This document shows positions 22,960 to 34,920 of a stretch of DNA of 64,000 nt, in pieces. The notes beneath the pieces are model-generated. The model had not been told where the DNA came from. It was given only the letters and a program-made list of their open reading frames with translations, and made no database searches. The position numbers and the translations under genes were made by a program. This DNA is from Pyrus communis (taxonomy: Eukaryota > Streptophyta > Magnoliopsida > Rosales > Rosaceae), in NCBI RefSeq assembly GCF_963583255.1, contig NC_084816.1, positions 20,095,344-20,159,343 on the forward strand, written 5' to 3'. The first letter of the stretch is position 1. The number at the start of each line of letters is the position of its first letter.

Positions 22960-23340
22960 TCGTTATAAAAGTCGTTAACGGGGTGCGACTGACGGAGTGT
23001 GTGCATTCCTATATCGCATGTCTGACAATTTTTTACACAATTTGTTAACTCAACACAAAATGATACGAAAATAATAAGTTTTGCGTCAAACCATTACCGA
23101 GGTGGATTGCTACCGAGTCATTGGTTATAAACTCGATAAGATACCGTTTGCCAGATTTAGACATTAAGCATGATAATTTATTGCTTATTAACTTGACACG
23201 AGACGAAACAAATTGTAAATAAATCGGTTCGTTATTAGGTTACCTGTTAAGAACCCATTAAATAATCAATTTGACATGATAATACGGTTAAGATAACAAA
23301 TTTAACACAAAAATAATACGAGCACAAAGGTCTACTTGGC
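22960..23340. repeat. Dispersed 'acacgaaatgacacg' repeat, copy 1
   Basis: Contains 'ttgttaactcaacacaaaat', a 'tttagacattaagcatgata' stretch, 'gttattaggttacctgttaa' and 'aatttaacac'. The same series occurs at 24299-24425 and 28745-29115. The class is unknown; possibly LTR or MITE remnants. Confidence 0.55.
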
Positions 23341-24298
23341 CCTACGTTACATATGCTTATGTAGTCGCTTTCTGTGATTCCCGCGTTTCCAGCGTTTTCA
23401 GGGGCCAGCAACTACCTCTCGAGTATTTAATTTGCAATGACTTTCTTCTTTTTCCGTATTGTTTTTTAATTGCAATGACTTTAATAAGTATGTCTTGAAG
23501 CTCTTTCTTTACGACTGCCTTTGAATCTTTGGGGGAAAATGACAATGGTATGAGTAGACTCGTGTCATCTTTTGACAATTCTGTCATTTATCCCTTGTGT
23601 TTCTTCCCAAAATCCTTTAAACGAGTATGGATGTATCCATTTTTCTTATAAAGTGATCTCTACACTATTATTATTTACAGTACGGTACGGGAGGGTGATT
23701 GAAATTTGAGTGCCAATACGACAAGCACACTGCCCTAACTAATTGGTATGATTTATATTTATAGGTGTAATTATATACAACGAATAAACAATACTCTCTA
23801 TTCCAAAGAGCAAAAGTCCGTGAATTTTAAATTGGAGTAGCAAATAGAAATACAAGTTAGTGCTCATCTTTCAAAGTAATGCATTTAACTGAGAATTGTT
23901 CTTGGTGGAGCTTTTGAAAAAGTAAACAAAAATGCATGAAGGAGCGCCAACATTTACCAAAAATTAGAAAGTTTTTAGTATGACTGTAACACTATTATAT
24001 GATAATAACAACCCACTCGTCTTACGATATACTAGTGTAAATTTATAGAAATCATATTATAACATGTAAAATAATAAAACAACATGCCATTATTATAATA
24101 CGAAGAATCAATAAAGAAAAAAAAGGAGGAAAGAAAATAAACCATAATAAGATAAGGAAAAGGGAGGGGTCCAATGTGACAATTATGTCCATGCAATGAC
24201 GAATGGAGAAGCGAGAAGATATCCCATAAGACTTTGCGGTATGGCCTGTTATCCATGGAAGGGACAGAGGATTGTATTGGTGGTTGCTGTGGCCGTAA

Positions 24299-24425
24299 GC
24301 TTGTCAATTTATACCATGATTCGCTAATCCGATACAAAATGAAACGAAATAACGAATTTGGATCAATTTATTATCAAATCGAGTCGTTATTAAATAACCC
24401 GTTAAAAATCCTTTAACGTTTAGAG
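24299..24425. repeat. Dispersed repeat, short copy
   Basis: 'cgagtcgttattaaataacc' and 'cgttaaaaatcctttaacg' match the family at 22960-23340 and 28745-29115. Confidence 0.5.
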
Positions 24426-24451
24426 TAACCCACCGGCCACTTCCAGAATTG

Positions 24452-24535
24452 TATTGGTGGTGGCTGTGGCTGTGGCTGTGGCCTGCGGCCTGCGGTCTGC
24501 GGTTGGTCGCTCCGTCATCTCTGGCTGGCTGGTGA
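24452..24535. repeat. GC-rich short tandem repeats
   Basis: Consecutive 'ggctgt' hexamers followed by 'gcctgcg' heptamers and 'ggctggctgg'. A slippage-type array in AT-rich surroundings. Confidence 0.85.
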
Positions 24536-24816
24536 AAGTGAGTTTTGGGTCAAATTTCAAATAAATAAAGTCTCACGAAAAGCCTTCAATTCACATCAAT
24601 CTCAACATGACCTCCCTCTACGTGTACGGTCAAGATCATCCGTCGGTTTCCCCATGATTTGCGGATCCTAATGAAGTAGTAATAATCAAACTTGTCGAAC
24701 CTTTTAACGGCTGCAAAATTCTTGTTTGTGTAATAGGACAAGGCACAAATTAATTTGCTTTTGCCTCCTAATTGTTTTTAAATTGTCGATTAGCCAAATT
24801 TTAGGGGAAATTTTTA

Positions 24817-24967
24817 GTTATGACTAGAACATGAGTGGTATACCACGTATTTATGTAAGTGATGAGAAATTTTATTTTTTAAGTTATTAACTTTTTAACA
24901 CACATATCCCACCATTTATATAACGACACGTGGTGTACCATATCGTGTAACAGTCACATTAAAAAAT
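24817..24967 (-). mobile_element. Uninterrupted copy of the MITE at 4590-4970
   Basis: Reverse strand reads 'ggtacaccacgtgtcgttat', 'ataaatggtgggatatgtgt', then 'aaaagttaataacttaaaaa', collinear with the 4.6-kb element but lacking its 212-bp insert. Confidence 0.7.
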
Positions 24968-25769
24968 CTCACAAATTTTAGGCATTGGTTTTGGCTTCAA
25001 CGGTTCCAAGGAAAGGAATATTATTGGCGGAATCCGTCATCATTTGAACTTGCACTTGCACCTTAAAGAAAAATTCAATTAGGTTGCTGGAGTTTAAAGA
25101 GACAAGTTGCCGAAACCAAAGACTATATTTCCTAAATATATATGGAGAGATTTTTTTTATTATGTTCAGAACTCGAGATGGTACGTTACATATTATTATA
25201 TAAGTGGTAAAAAATTTCTTTTCAAGTATTCCTTCAATTGTGTAATTACATGTGGTGTACCGCTTATTTTTTTTACGTACATACTGAAAAATCTTTCGTA
25301 TATATGTGAGGACTCATAAATACAAAGAGTACGTGGTGGCTCTCATGTATAAAACTTACCGATGATAATTGGAGCTTGTAACTAGGGTTAAACACTTAAA
25401 CTCAAAGTTCTAACACGGACTTAACTAAACATGAAGTTAGCGGTTTTAGAGATGGTAAGGTTATACAATTCAAATGCGTCTCACATTACATCAACGATAA
25501 ACAATTAGACAGTTACTCAACAACAATTACTTGAGATGAATCTATGAATTACATGACCTGCTAACTCAAATAGTAAGAAATAAAATAGATGTTCTTAGAC
25601 TACTACATCTACATGCATATTGTGGTTGGTTCATGCATGTAAGACATGTTTTGAATTTGAAGTTTTTTGAAAAGTGTACGTCGTTTTTTTTTTTTGGGTA
25701 ATTGGTGCTTCCTTTTTACCATAAGAATTTGGTTTTGATTCCTAGTTAATTATGCCACCTAATATTGCA

Positions 25770-25922
25770 ATTTAGTGATATTTCTCTTACTGATAAGTAA
25801 GAGGTCTTATATTCGATTCGCGACAAAGGTGAATTTAAACCTTATTATTGCTAGTCCCTCGTAAAGCTAAGCCCGCCCTTCCTCCCTCTTAGTGTAATAT
25901 ATTATTTGCTACGAAAAAATTG
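25770..25922 (+). mobile_element. SINE family 2, copy 3
   Basis: 'tagtgatatttctcttactg', 'aagaggtcttatattcgatt' (B-box region), 'ttattattgctagtccctcg', 'ctcttagtgtaatatattat' and a short A tail. Confidence 0.75.
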
Positions 25923-26429
25923 CATTTCCTCTGTCAATTTAAATTTCTAAATTCTAATTCTTAGTAGAAAAAGGGCGAAAAAGATTATCTTCGGATCTCT
26001 TCCACCAAGGTCATCGGATTAAGTGATCCGGACTCTTAAAATTTGGTCCAGCGGCTAAAAACAGGGGCTCCTTTAAAAGTTATACTAACTTTAACCGTTG
26101 GATAATTTTAAATGTCTGAATCACTTAATCCGATGACTTTGGTAGAATAGAAACCGAAGTGAATCTCTTTCCGAAAACGGGTTCTATACCTTATGTAAAC
26201 TATAAAGTATGTAAACCCAATTACAATGTTGTTTTGTTTTATAAGCACAAGATATAAGCATCACTTAAAGTGAAAGAACCAATTTACCAAAAAAAATAAA
26301 AATAAAAAAAAATCGTTTTCCCCTAATTCCATCAAGTGACCGGCTAAGCCGGTTTGCCGGCAACAAATTATCCTATATCTACTTTTTCCCACTTTCACAA
26401 TCTTCCCAAACTCCTCACACACCTCCCTC

Positions 26430-26455
26430 CCCACCTCTCTCTCTCTCTCTCTCTA
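26430..26455. repeat. (CT)n tract upstream of the methyltransferase
   Basis: 'cacctctctctctctctctc' about 310 bp before the ATG at 26764. CT-rich tracts near plant transcription starts are common; here it could lie in the leader. Confidence 0.8.
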
Positions 26456-26763
26456 AACAATCCGTACTACACGACCCACTGAATCTCTCGTCCTCCTTTT
26501 TTTCCCCTTTCTTTTTAAAATTTGAAAAAAATACAGAGAAGCCGACGAAATGAAAAGCGCGTTCCATCTTGCCGCCATGGTCATCCTCCATTTATGATCC
26601 TCTTTGTTCTTTCTCCAACTTCCCCGACCCTCACTTCCCCATGATTTCTCCCTACGAATGACTTCGTGATTATTTGTTCACCATCTTTAATGTGTGATCT
26701 ACTACTTTCTCAGTAGCCAAACGCCCTTAGATTTCTCAACTGTTTGGAGGTCTTGGAGATTTG

Positions 26764-27681
26764 ATGCCTTCTGGAAACATGTTCAGAGAGAGGAAGATGG
26801 GGAAACCATCAGGTGCGGCGCCAGGCAGCAGAGACTGGACTCAGATCTACGCAATCTACGGTCTCGACCAGCTGCACACCATTCTCTTCCTTCTCTTCAA
26901 CGCTGTCCTATTTACCGTTCTGTCACTCCTCTACCTCACTTATTTCAACCCCATCACCCTCTTCTTCCACCGCCTCTTCCCCATCGACACCGCCCGTTTT
27001 GCCGCCGGGTTCACTGGCTCTGTCACCGCCCTTTCCGCCCTCTGTCTCTTCTTCGCATCCGGACACTTCCTATACTCCTCACTCCCCCTCCACTACGACG
27101 TCGCCCAGCGCATGGTCGGCTCAGTCAACGAATGGTCGACCGTCAAGCACGCCCTGGACCTCGGCTGCGGCCGCGGCATACTTTTAAACGCGGTGGCGAC
27201 CCAGATGAAGAAAGAGGGGAGTTCGGGTCGGGTTGTGGGCCTGGACCGGTCCAAGATGACGAGCCTCTCGTCTACGCTGCGGACAGCGAAGATTGAAGGT
27301 GTGGGGGAGTACGTGACTTGCCGCGAGGGCGACCCCAGGAGATTGCCGTTTGGGGACGGGTACTTCGACGTCGTGGTGTCTGCGGTGTTCGTCCACACCG
27401 TCGGAAAAGAGTACGGCTATCGGACGGTGGAGGCGTCGGCGGAGCGGATGAGGGTTGTCGGCGAGATGGTGAGGGTTCTGAAGCCCGGTGGGGTGGGGGT
27501 GGTGTGGGACCTACTGCACGTGCCGGAGTACGTGCGGCGGCTGCAAGAGCTGAAGATGGAGGACATTCGGGTGTCGGAGCGGGTAACGGCGTTTATGGCG
27601 AGCAGCCAGATCGTGTCGTTTCGCAAGCCCAGTCAACACGTTATTGGGCCGGGTGAGGTCCGACTCGACTGGAGATGCTGA
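26764..27681 (+). CDS. SAM-dependent methyltransferase with two N-terminal membrane segments, 305 aa
   Basis: Single-exon ATG-to-TGA frame. Residues about 38-62 and 78-100 are hydrophobic and should span a membrane; the catalytic domain follows. Motif I is LDLGCGRGIL at 131-140, an acidic residue ends the next strand (VVGLDRS), and FDVVVSAVFVHTV and VRVLKPGG give the class I methyltransferase core. The substrate is unknown. Coding sequence is strikingly GC-rich compared with its AT-rich surroundings, which is usual for single-exon plant genes with high third-position GC. The ATG at 26764 is preferred, but Met6 and Met12 are also possible starts. From memory the Arabidopsis counterpart is At5g54400, next to AHL, which fits its position here. 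Confidence 0.88.
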   Translation: MPSGNMFRERKMGKPSGAAPGSRDWTQIYAIYGLDQLHTILFLLFNAVLFTVLSLLYLTYFNPITLFFHRLFPIDTARFAAGFTGSVTALSALCLFFASGHFLYSSLPLHYDVAQRMVGSVNEWSTVKHALDLGCGRGILLNAVATQMKKEGSSGRVVGLDRSKMTSLSSTLRTAKIEGVGEYVTCREGDPRRLPFGDGYFDVVVSAVFVHTVGKEYGYRTVEASAERMRVVGEMVRVLKPGGVGVVWDLLHVPEYVRRLQELKMEDIRVSERVTAFMASSQIVSFRKPSQHVIGPGEVRLDWRC

Positions 27682-28369
27682 ATAGCAGTCCGACCCGACC
27701 CACATACAGACGAAATAAATAGTCAGCGAAAATAGTATAAATACATAACGACACCGAAGACTTTGCAGTAATGATAATTAATCAAAAATCAAGAAATGAA
27801 TGGATTTCTTTGTGTGTTTGTATGGAGTTATGTGTTCTGGAGAAGCGAAGCTGACCCAGATCAGATGGGGAGAGAGATGATTATACATGTAATACTCCTA
27901 CTTTAATTATCTATGATACTTTGTTATATTTTAATGAAATTAGAATCATACTGGATCTGTATGCGCGTAACTCCATCTTTGTTTACATGCAGCATTACCT
28001 ATCAAAATTCACAAATATATAAATTTCTCACAATTTCTATTGAATCAATCTTCTTTAGTTCTACAAAGGACCATTTTCGATCCATTAACTGTGAGTAAGT
28101 TGCCACATAAGGCGTTATGATCGAAGACCCTCATTTGCACCGTAATTTCATATAAAACGCATTGTTATATGTTTGAACTTTCTCATATATGATAAACTAA
28201 GATCTACTCTAATTTGTGATATTATCGGTCACATCTTCTTTGCATGTTATTTTCTCTTCTCCCACTGGAATGAGAATGCTGACATCCGAGTAAACAGTAA
28301 TAAGACAAGACAAGGGGATTGGTTTGTTAAGTGCTATGTCCAATGTCTTTTCCCTTAATTTTTTTTAGT
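27682..28369. other. 3' flank of the methyltransferase
   Basis: Contains the probable 3' UTR ('acgaaataaatag' near 27712, 'ttaatgaaattag' near 27930). Otherwise AT-rich with no gene recognised. Confidence 0.45.
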
Positions 28370-28740
28370 TTTTTTTAGTTAAAATAATTTCTGAGATTTA
28401 CAAAACTCATCAGTTTGATATTTGATATTTGAAATCAATAAAAATGGTCTTTGAGTTTGTCTAACATTAATCATTTTGGTAATTCCATGAAAAATTATAT
28501 CAATTAAAGACCAAAATGACAAAATACTCTAAATTTATTAAATAATGGGCCAAATGATTTGACAAAAATTGAGAGTATTTTTGTCATTTTAACCAATAAA
28601 AATTTTTCATGGAATGACCAAAATGATTGATGGTGGACAAACTCAAGGACTACTTCTATTGATTTTAAATTTTAAGGACCAAAGTGAGGAAATATGCAAA
28701 TTTCAAGGACCACTTTGGCTAAAATGCTATTTTATTTTAG
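28370..28740. mobile_element. Foldback MITE related to 12015-12405
   Basis: 'agttaaaataatttctgaga' pairs with 'aggaccactttggctaaaat'; 'ggtctttgagtttgtct' pairs with 'ggacaaactcaaggac'; 'attccatgaaaaat' pairs with 'atttttcatggaat'. Confidence 0.75.
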
Positions 28741-28744
28741 CAAA

Positions 28745-29115
28745 TAAACATCTGTTAGATTTGGAAAAAAGTTTGACATGAAAATAATAGGGTTCGAGTT
28801 AAACTGTTAATGATTCTAGTTGCTCGTTAATAACACGTCTACGAATCAGGTCAATATCAAGTCACCAGTAACTTAACGAGTGTGACAAGCAAACGACCGG
28901 ACACGACTTGTTGGCAATGTTTAGACATTAAACATGACAACTTCTTGCATGATCCATTAACCCAACACGAAATGACACGACTCGACTTATTAACAAGTCG
29001 GGTTGCTATCAGATAACTTGTTAAAAATTCGTTAAGATAATGAATTTAACACGATACGATCTGTTAAAATGATGAGTATGACACGACAACGAACACAACA
29101 AACACGATCCATTGC
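28745..29115. repeat. Dispersed 'acacgaaatgacacg' repeat, copy 2
   Basis: 'acccaacacgaaatgacacg', 'acttattaacaagtcgggtt', 'gataatgaatttaacacgat'. The most complete copy of this family in the window. Confidence 0.6.
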
Positions 29116-29205
29116 CTAGGTCTAAGTGGTGGGGTTTTAAGGGTTTTAGTTTTAATGGTGTTGTTATGGGTCAAAGGTTTATTCAACTTCGTTAAACTAA
29201 CAACC

Positions 29206-29340
29206 ATCACGGGGTGGTCCAATGGGATGACTTTTAAGCATATATTCCATATAGTATGTTTTGAGTTCGATTTCTAGAACTAATGAATCACACGATAGTG
29301 TCTAGAGAGATATTGAAATGCTATTGTGAGGCTGAAAAAA
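29206..29340 (+). mobile_element. SINE family 1, copy 2
   Basis: 'ccatcacggggtggtccaat' head and 'ttttgagttcgatttctaga' B box match the 18905-19110 element. The A-rich tail is short. Confidence 0.65.
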
Positions 29341-29932
29341 GACGTTGATATTTTTTGTGGAGGGTTGTGTGAGCAAGTGATGGTAGGGTTTTGGTGCTGC
29401 TGTGAAGTCGCAATCGTACATCAATCGGACATCTTCTGATCGTGAAAGCATGCAAATGTTGTTGATCTGGGGGATGAGTTTGGTTTGAGAATTAAAAACG
29501 CTAATTAATTTTGGCATATCCATGTATTTCTCTAAAACTATAAAGGAGAATGCTAATAACTTTTATATTAACTTTTGCATTTGAATTTTTTCACTTCTTC
29601 AGTTGAGACGTGTTACTTTTTTGACTTTTAATACTTTTAGCTAGGAATTAATGATGATAAATAGAAAATGTCTTCATTCGTGTAAAAGATAACACGTGCT
29701 AACTGATGAAGAAGCAAAAAGATTCAAATGCAAAAATTAGTGTAAAATTTGCTAGCACTTCTTAAGAATGTATGAGTCCGTACGAGTCTGTCATATTTTC
29801 TTCATATAGAATCTCGTGATGTCTACGAAGGTAACGACCTTCCATCCTCCAACTTCAACTATGGTGGTAATGTTTATTAATTATGCATCGCATTTACTTT
29901 ATAAATTGATGTCTTACCACACTGTGCTCAAT

Positions 29933-29937
<5 letters not shown>

Positions 29938-29968
<31 letters not shown>

Positions 29969-30099
29969 TAATATTACTATTATTAAGAGGAGGTGGAGAG
30001 TTTGAAATCTATTACAATAATTTTGAAGGAAGGAATTTCGAACTCAGAATGCTTGAAGAAAAACCCAACCCTATCTACTAGATATTAGACCACATGCAT
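29938..30099 (-). mobile_element. Retroposed element (SINE) with 15-bp target duplication
   Basis: TGTGCTCAATAAGGT occurs at 29923-29937 and 30100-30114. Between them is a minus-strand element ending in a poly(A) tail of about 30 (poly(T) at the left end on the plus strand). On the minus strand 'gagttcgaaattcc' is a B-box-like sequence and 'tctagtagataggg' lies in the head. Poly(A) plus long direct repeats are the signature of LINE-assisted retroposition. Confidence 0.88.
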
Positions 30100-30439
30100 T
30101 GTGCTCAATAAGGTGAGATGCAATATATTGTATATTATGTGTTTGACAATTTCAATTCTATAAAACGTAGAATTACGGTCAAACTCTGTTGTGTTTGATT
30201 CTCATTCTCCCCAATCATAAGTGACAATTTGTGCACTCATATTTAGTTATCCGCAAAAAGAAATTTACATACAGGTTAACAATATTTTCTTATTCAAGTT
30301 ACATTCTAATATAATTCAGATTCTAAAGATGATAATTCATACAAAGATGTTGAGAATAAGGCACATTATTTTAACCAACTTAGTTACGGTTTAGTCTACT
30401 GTTGAGACAAAAGGTGAAGATAGTATAAAGTTTATACTA

Positions 30440-30720
30440 CCTTCTTCACCTTTTATCTTTCCTTTTGACTCCATGGTACCTTCTTCACATTTTATTTTGT
30501 CCTGCTGGTTGACTCCGTAGTACCTTCTTCACTTTCTATTTTTCCTGTTGATAGAAGCGATACTGGAGAGGAAGAAATGTAACTCCAGACTCCGACAGTA
30601 ATGGTGAATGTTATTATTTCTCTTCTTGATAGCAACAATACTAGAAAGAAAGAAACGTAACTCTAAACCCCAACTGTAATAGTGAATGTTGTTAACCAAT
30701 TGAATTATAAGCTTTTGACT
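30440..30720. repeat. Two imperfect tandem repeats side by side
   Basis: First, a unit of about 55 bp ('taccttcttcac' plus 'ttttat' and 'ttgactcc') in about three copies over 30420-30540. Then a unit of about 80 bp ('ttgatagaagcgatactgga' to 'agtaatggtgaatgtt') in two copies over 30548-30696. Confidence 0.75.
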
Positions 30721-33307
30721 ATTTCACCTTACAAATAATCGAAAATTCTCAAACATGTTAATTGCGACATGTGTCTATCGTGGTGCTCGTTGTCCTCCCA
30801 ACAAAGCATATAATGCAGCATGTGGCACTCTTCAATTATTTCTGGGCATCCATCTTCAATAGCATCATCCCTTTTGTTCGTTTGGGACCATGACATTAAT
30901 GCCCCCATCCATCGACCCTCAGTGTTTTGTAGTTGCATGAGTTGAGCTCCTTGGACTGCTACGTGCATGGCCGAGTATTAATTTGTTTCCAGGTACAAGA
31001 AAAACTTGACAAGATTGGCTTATGAACTACATTTTGAATGCACATGCTTGGTGGGCACTTGTAGAATTTATGATTAACGATTGTGATTTGATTACGATGA
31101 GAGTATTGAGTAAAATATTTCATTGTCGATTTCAGTAACTGAAGTAGTTAAAAGTATTTATTCTCGATTTGAATGTCCAGTTCGATTATTTTCACTCTAG
31201 GACTTAGCTAGGATGATACCCGTTTTTTCTTCACTCTTTTTGTAGGTTCGCAACGAACTTAAACTCAAGTGATTAAGAACAATTATTTCTGCATTCGAGA
31301 CTTTAGGTTTGATTATATCTTTCCATTGTCGCTTGTATAGAAAAAGATACTCAACACCTAAACTTATAGTGGTGGGATGGTTGGGATGATAGTGTGTATT
31401 GAAGTTAGGGATTTCTAGCTTGGACCCTCAACAAATTACAAAGAAAGAAACTCACCCTATTGGTCTGCCATTGGCATCTTCTTGATAATTTACAGATTCC
31501 TTTTAGTTAAAAACTACTAATTTCTTAATAAGACGTAAGTTTGTTAAGACTATTGGTGTTTGTCAAGTTGATAAAGTAGATAACTACATATGTTATTGTC
31601 TAGTCACAATCCTGGAGCAAATGACGGAGAAACAAACTAGGAAGTGAATGGGAGTGTAAACTAATTGAGTGAGTTGGGCACAGTTCTTGAATAAGATTAC
31701 ATCAACTTTTCTCTGGTATGTGAGGTCTATGAAAAATAATTGTGGTGCTTTAATAGGTGAAAATGACATATATATCTGCATTTCGAAAGTAATTTATAAC
31801 TTTACTATATGCATTTTTGAAGTGCACCAGGATATTTGATCTCGTTTAAAACATGGTTTTTGGTTGGGGGTGAAAGTTGATGGAAAATTTAATTTCTATC
31901 GCTCTCCGTCCCATTGTCATCGATAATTTTAGGCACGAGGCAAAGTTTAAGTGACATTTATATAAATTTTCACCTCAAACTACACAATTCTATCCTTGGA
32001 GAAGATTGCCTCACAAATTTGTAGAAAGTTACGAGCTAACTTCTCAATATTAGATGTCCTAACTTCAAATACTCTTCCCTCATCGATCGATAAATAATGA
32101 TATACAAATTTCTTTTTAAAAATTTACAATCAAAACTAAATATTTGACGAGTGTTCAAGAATGCAAAGTATAACATAGTTACTCAAGAGAAAACTTAATG
32201 TGAGAGTAGATATTTTAGGGCCCTTCAAAAATAATTTTTCAGAAGTACGACACCATCTTCATTACTTAAGTTGGCGTTTGCTTAATAATAAGATTGTAGC
32301 ATGTATTATTTCATTCTTTGCACACTAGTATTGGGCTCTGAGTACATATATCACTTAATTATATCTCTCAGTTAATGTTAAAAGTTGAATTAATTTAGAT
32401 TTGACCATAAAATCACATAACACAACGATGTATCGTGATTGCAGTTCCACTCCTTAAATTTAAAACACGAAAAGTAGTTCGTTACTTGAGGCCGAGCTAA
32501 AGATGTGATCAAGTTCTTGAGCTAGATGCAACAAAGATCTTGTGGAAGGTCATTTGCTTGATGAGGCCGAGCGGTTCTTTCTTCAAAGGAGGGCCCAAAT
32601 TGAAGGCGTTGTAGGCTTCCAATTGGGCCACATCTAGAATATTTGTTAAAATGATTAGCATTTTTTTCCCACAAATATCTGCCCCAAAAAATCTTGTTTT
32701 GGCATCGTAATTTAAATACAAAATTACGGGTTCTCAATTAAAAAAAAAAAGAAAAAAAAAAAGCATACAACCCAAGCACTTGCAAATACTCATACGTGCA
32801 TCATCCCCGAACTTTATCCCTTTTGTGGTGATTTATTAAGCAAAGAGCATTGAACAATTATTCAATTTGATCTGCTATCGCAAGTGACTTGCAACTCAAG
32901 TGATGTGTTCGTTCATACAATCTTGGTGATGTGTTAAATTTACCTCCTTCCCTAATCTTGTTTCTGTTTTAAAGATGTAAAGATACAGGACTAAAATAAA
33001 GCATTAGGTCTTCTTTAGTTTCAAAATAATAGCTATGAATAGTCATTAACTCTTGAAAAGGGGTAGAAAAATGAGAATTATGATGAGACATACAATGCTT
33101 TACAGGTTTATAAACATTACGAGTTTAATCGGTTATTCTATTATGGCGATACATTTATACAAAACTTTTACCCCGTGATTTTGTTACTCATCTTTAGTAG
33201 TAAGAAATGGTGGGTTCCATAACCTAATTTTCGCTGGTGGAGAAGGATTGAACTGTAGAGGCTTGTTGAGAAATTAATAAAAAACGAACGCAAGTTGTTC
33301 ACGGACT
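30721..33307. other. Gene-poor stretch
   Basis: One ATG frame of 79 codons on the minus strand (30729-30968) is open but matches nothing I recognise. Another short minus-strand frame near 32509-32720 is also unrecognised. No other feature is supported. Confidence 0.4.
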
Positions 33308-33379
33308 GGTCCCATGGTCTAGTGGTTAGGACATTGGACTCTGAATCCAGTAACCCGAGTTCAAATCTCGGTGGGACCT
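33308..33379 (+). tRNA. tRNA-Gln (anticodon CTG)
   Basis: The 72-nt sequence folds as a cloverleaf. The acceptor stem GGTCCCA pairs with TGGGACC, the D-arm contains TAGTGGTTAGGA (A box), and the anticodon stem TTGGA/TCCAG encloses loop CTCTGAA, giving anticodon CTG. The T-arm is CCGAG-TTCAAAT-CTCGG (B box GAGTTCAAATCTC). No intron. A TTTT pol III terminator follows immediately (33379-33382). Anticodon CTG reads CAG glutamine codons. This looks intact and functional. Confidence 0.95.
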
Positions 33380-33598
33380 TTTCTTTCCCTCTTTTTGTTG
33401 CTTTTTGGCTTAACAATTGGGGATTGCTGCAATTGGTAAAACCCCAGACAAAGCTTCTCTGTAAAATCTGTCCTAGACGATGACAGTTTCTTTTTATTTC
33501 ATTTGTTATTTCTTGTAGTTTTATGTATTTTTAACTTTTATCACTTTATTTTTAAATATAAAAAATACTTTTTTTTTATAGTAATCACTACATGATTG

Positions 33599-34071
33599 CA
33601 GGGCCGGCCCTAAGATTTCAGGAACCCTGTGTTAAAGTGAATTGGAGGCCCTAAGAAGTGCTAAGAATTTAAATTTTTAAAAATTTTATTTTTCAATTGA
33701 GCTTTTGTAAATTCTAATAGCACAAACAAATTTAACAAATCAACAAGTGGAAAGGTGGCGTATTGTTTTACCTTAACTATTTAGAGGGTCAGGATTCGAA
33801 TTTTCATGTTATTGTGTGAAATTTTTATATTATTTTATGGAAGCTTATGTATTTAATAAAAATAAACAAAAAAATGATGGAGACAAGGTTCAAACCCATC
33901 CCCTAGGCCGTTGTAAAGAAGCAATAATACCACTTGTGCTAATGCTCAAGTTTGCAATATTCTACACATACTATTATATATATATATATATGCAAAATTG
34001 AAAATAGGGGCCCTTCCGATTTGAGGGCCTTGTGCAGTGGCACCACTTGCACCCCCTCAGCTCTGGCTTTG
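33599..34071. mobile_element. hAT-like element (CAGGGCCGGCCC terminus)
   Basis: Starts CAGGGCCGGCCCTAAG; the inverse of its end is CAAAGCCAGAGCTGAGGG, an imperfect match. Flanks CATGATTG (33591-33598) and CATGACTG (34072-34079) are an 8-bp target repeat with one change. 473 bp, no transposase frame. Confidence 0.75.
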
Positions 34072-34189
34072 CATGACTGGATTTGTGCAAACCCGGTCAT
34101 GACAGAGTGCATGAGGTGCACACACACAAGGCCCTCAATTTTGAAGGGGCCTCGAATTTATACATATATATGTGGATAGGATACAAATT

Positions 34190-34920
34190 TTTGTACTCTT
34201 TTAACTTTTTAAGCTTTTAGATCACATGACAACCAAGGTCTTTATTTGTTCATTAAATGACGTTGATACTTATGTGGATTTTATCTAATATTAATAATCT
34301 AAAGTATAAAAAGGCATAAAATCTTGAAGGAATTAAAAATTAAATTAAAAAGGAAGAAAGCATGCAAAGGAGAAAGGAGTAAAACTCCATTGATTCGTAG
34401 CTTCCGTCTCCCTCTTTGTCGATGAGGTCTGCAACTTTCGGCACCTCAACGCCCTCACCATCATTGTCGTCCTATGTGCCACTGACGCATCCATCTTCTT
34501 CCTCACAAAATAAGTACAAGAGCGGCCGCCATCAATGGCGGCTCAAGAAAAAAGAGCAAAGTATGCTCCTCATAAATAGCCACAAAAGAAAACATAAGCT
34601 CAAGGCAATGAGGAAAACTATGTTCAAATAAGAGTTTATATTCATAAATAGTTTTTTAGACAAGTAATTTTGGAAATAATTATCGGCAAAGAGGAAGATG
34701 GAGACTACGAATCAATGGAGTTCTATTCTTTTATGGTTTTACACGTTTATAGAGTTTCTACCCTTTTAATTTTATTTTTAATTCCTTCCTGATTTTATGC
34801 CTTTTCATTTTATTTTTAATTTTAATATTAGTTAAAATTTACATAAGCATCCATATTATTTAATAAATAAATAAGGATCCTTGGATGTCATGTGATTAAA
34901 AATCTTCAAAGGAGTGTAAA
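34190..34920. mobile_element. Foldback element with arms of about 230 bp
   Basis: Left arm about 34194-34425 and right arm about 34690-34918 are inverse along their length: 'atcacatgacaaccaagg' pairs with 'ccttggatgtcatgtgat', 'aaaaaggcataaaatc' with 'gattttatgccttttc', and 'actccattgattcgtag' with 'ctacgaatcaatggagt'. The loop of about 265 bp has a small basic frame (34425-34631) with no recognised match. Its right end abuts the start of the segmental duplication copy at 34931. Confidence 0.78.

Noticed and set aside
27093..27705. Several open frames on the minus strand and in other plus frames over the methyltransferase
   Set aside because: They are shadows of a GC-rich coding region; only the plus frame from 26764 carries the methyltransferase motifs.
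30729..30968. 79-codon ATG frame on the minus strand
   Set aside because: No recognised homology, no neighbouring exons, and composition is not clearly coding. Mentioned under the gap only.
33168..33483. Frames over the tRNA region
   Set aside because: The sequence folds as a complete tRNA-Gln with terminator; the frames are incidental.
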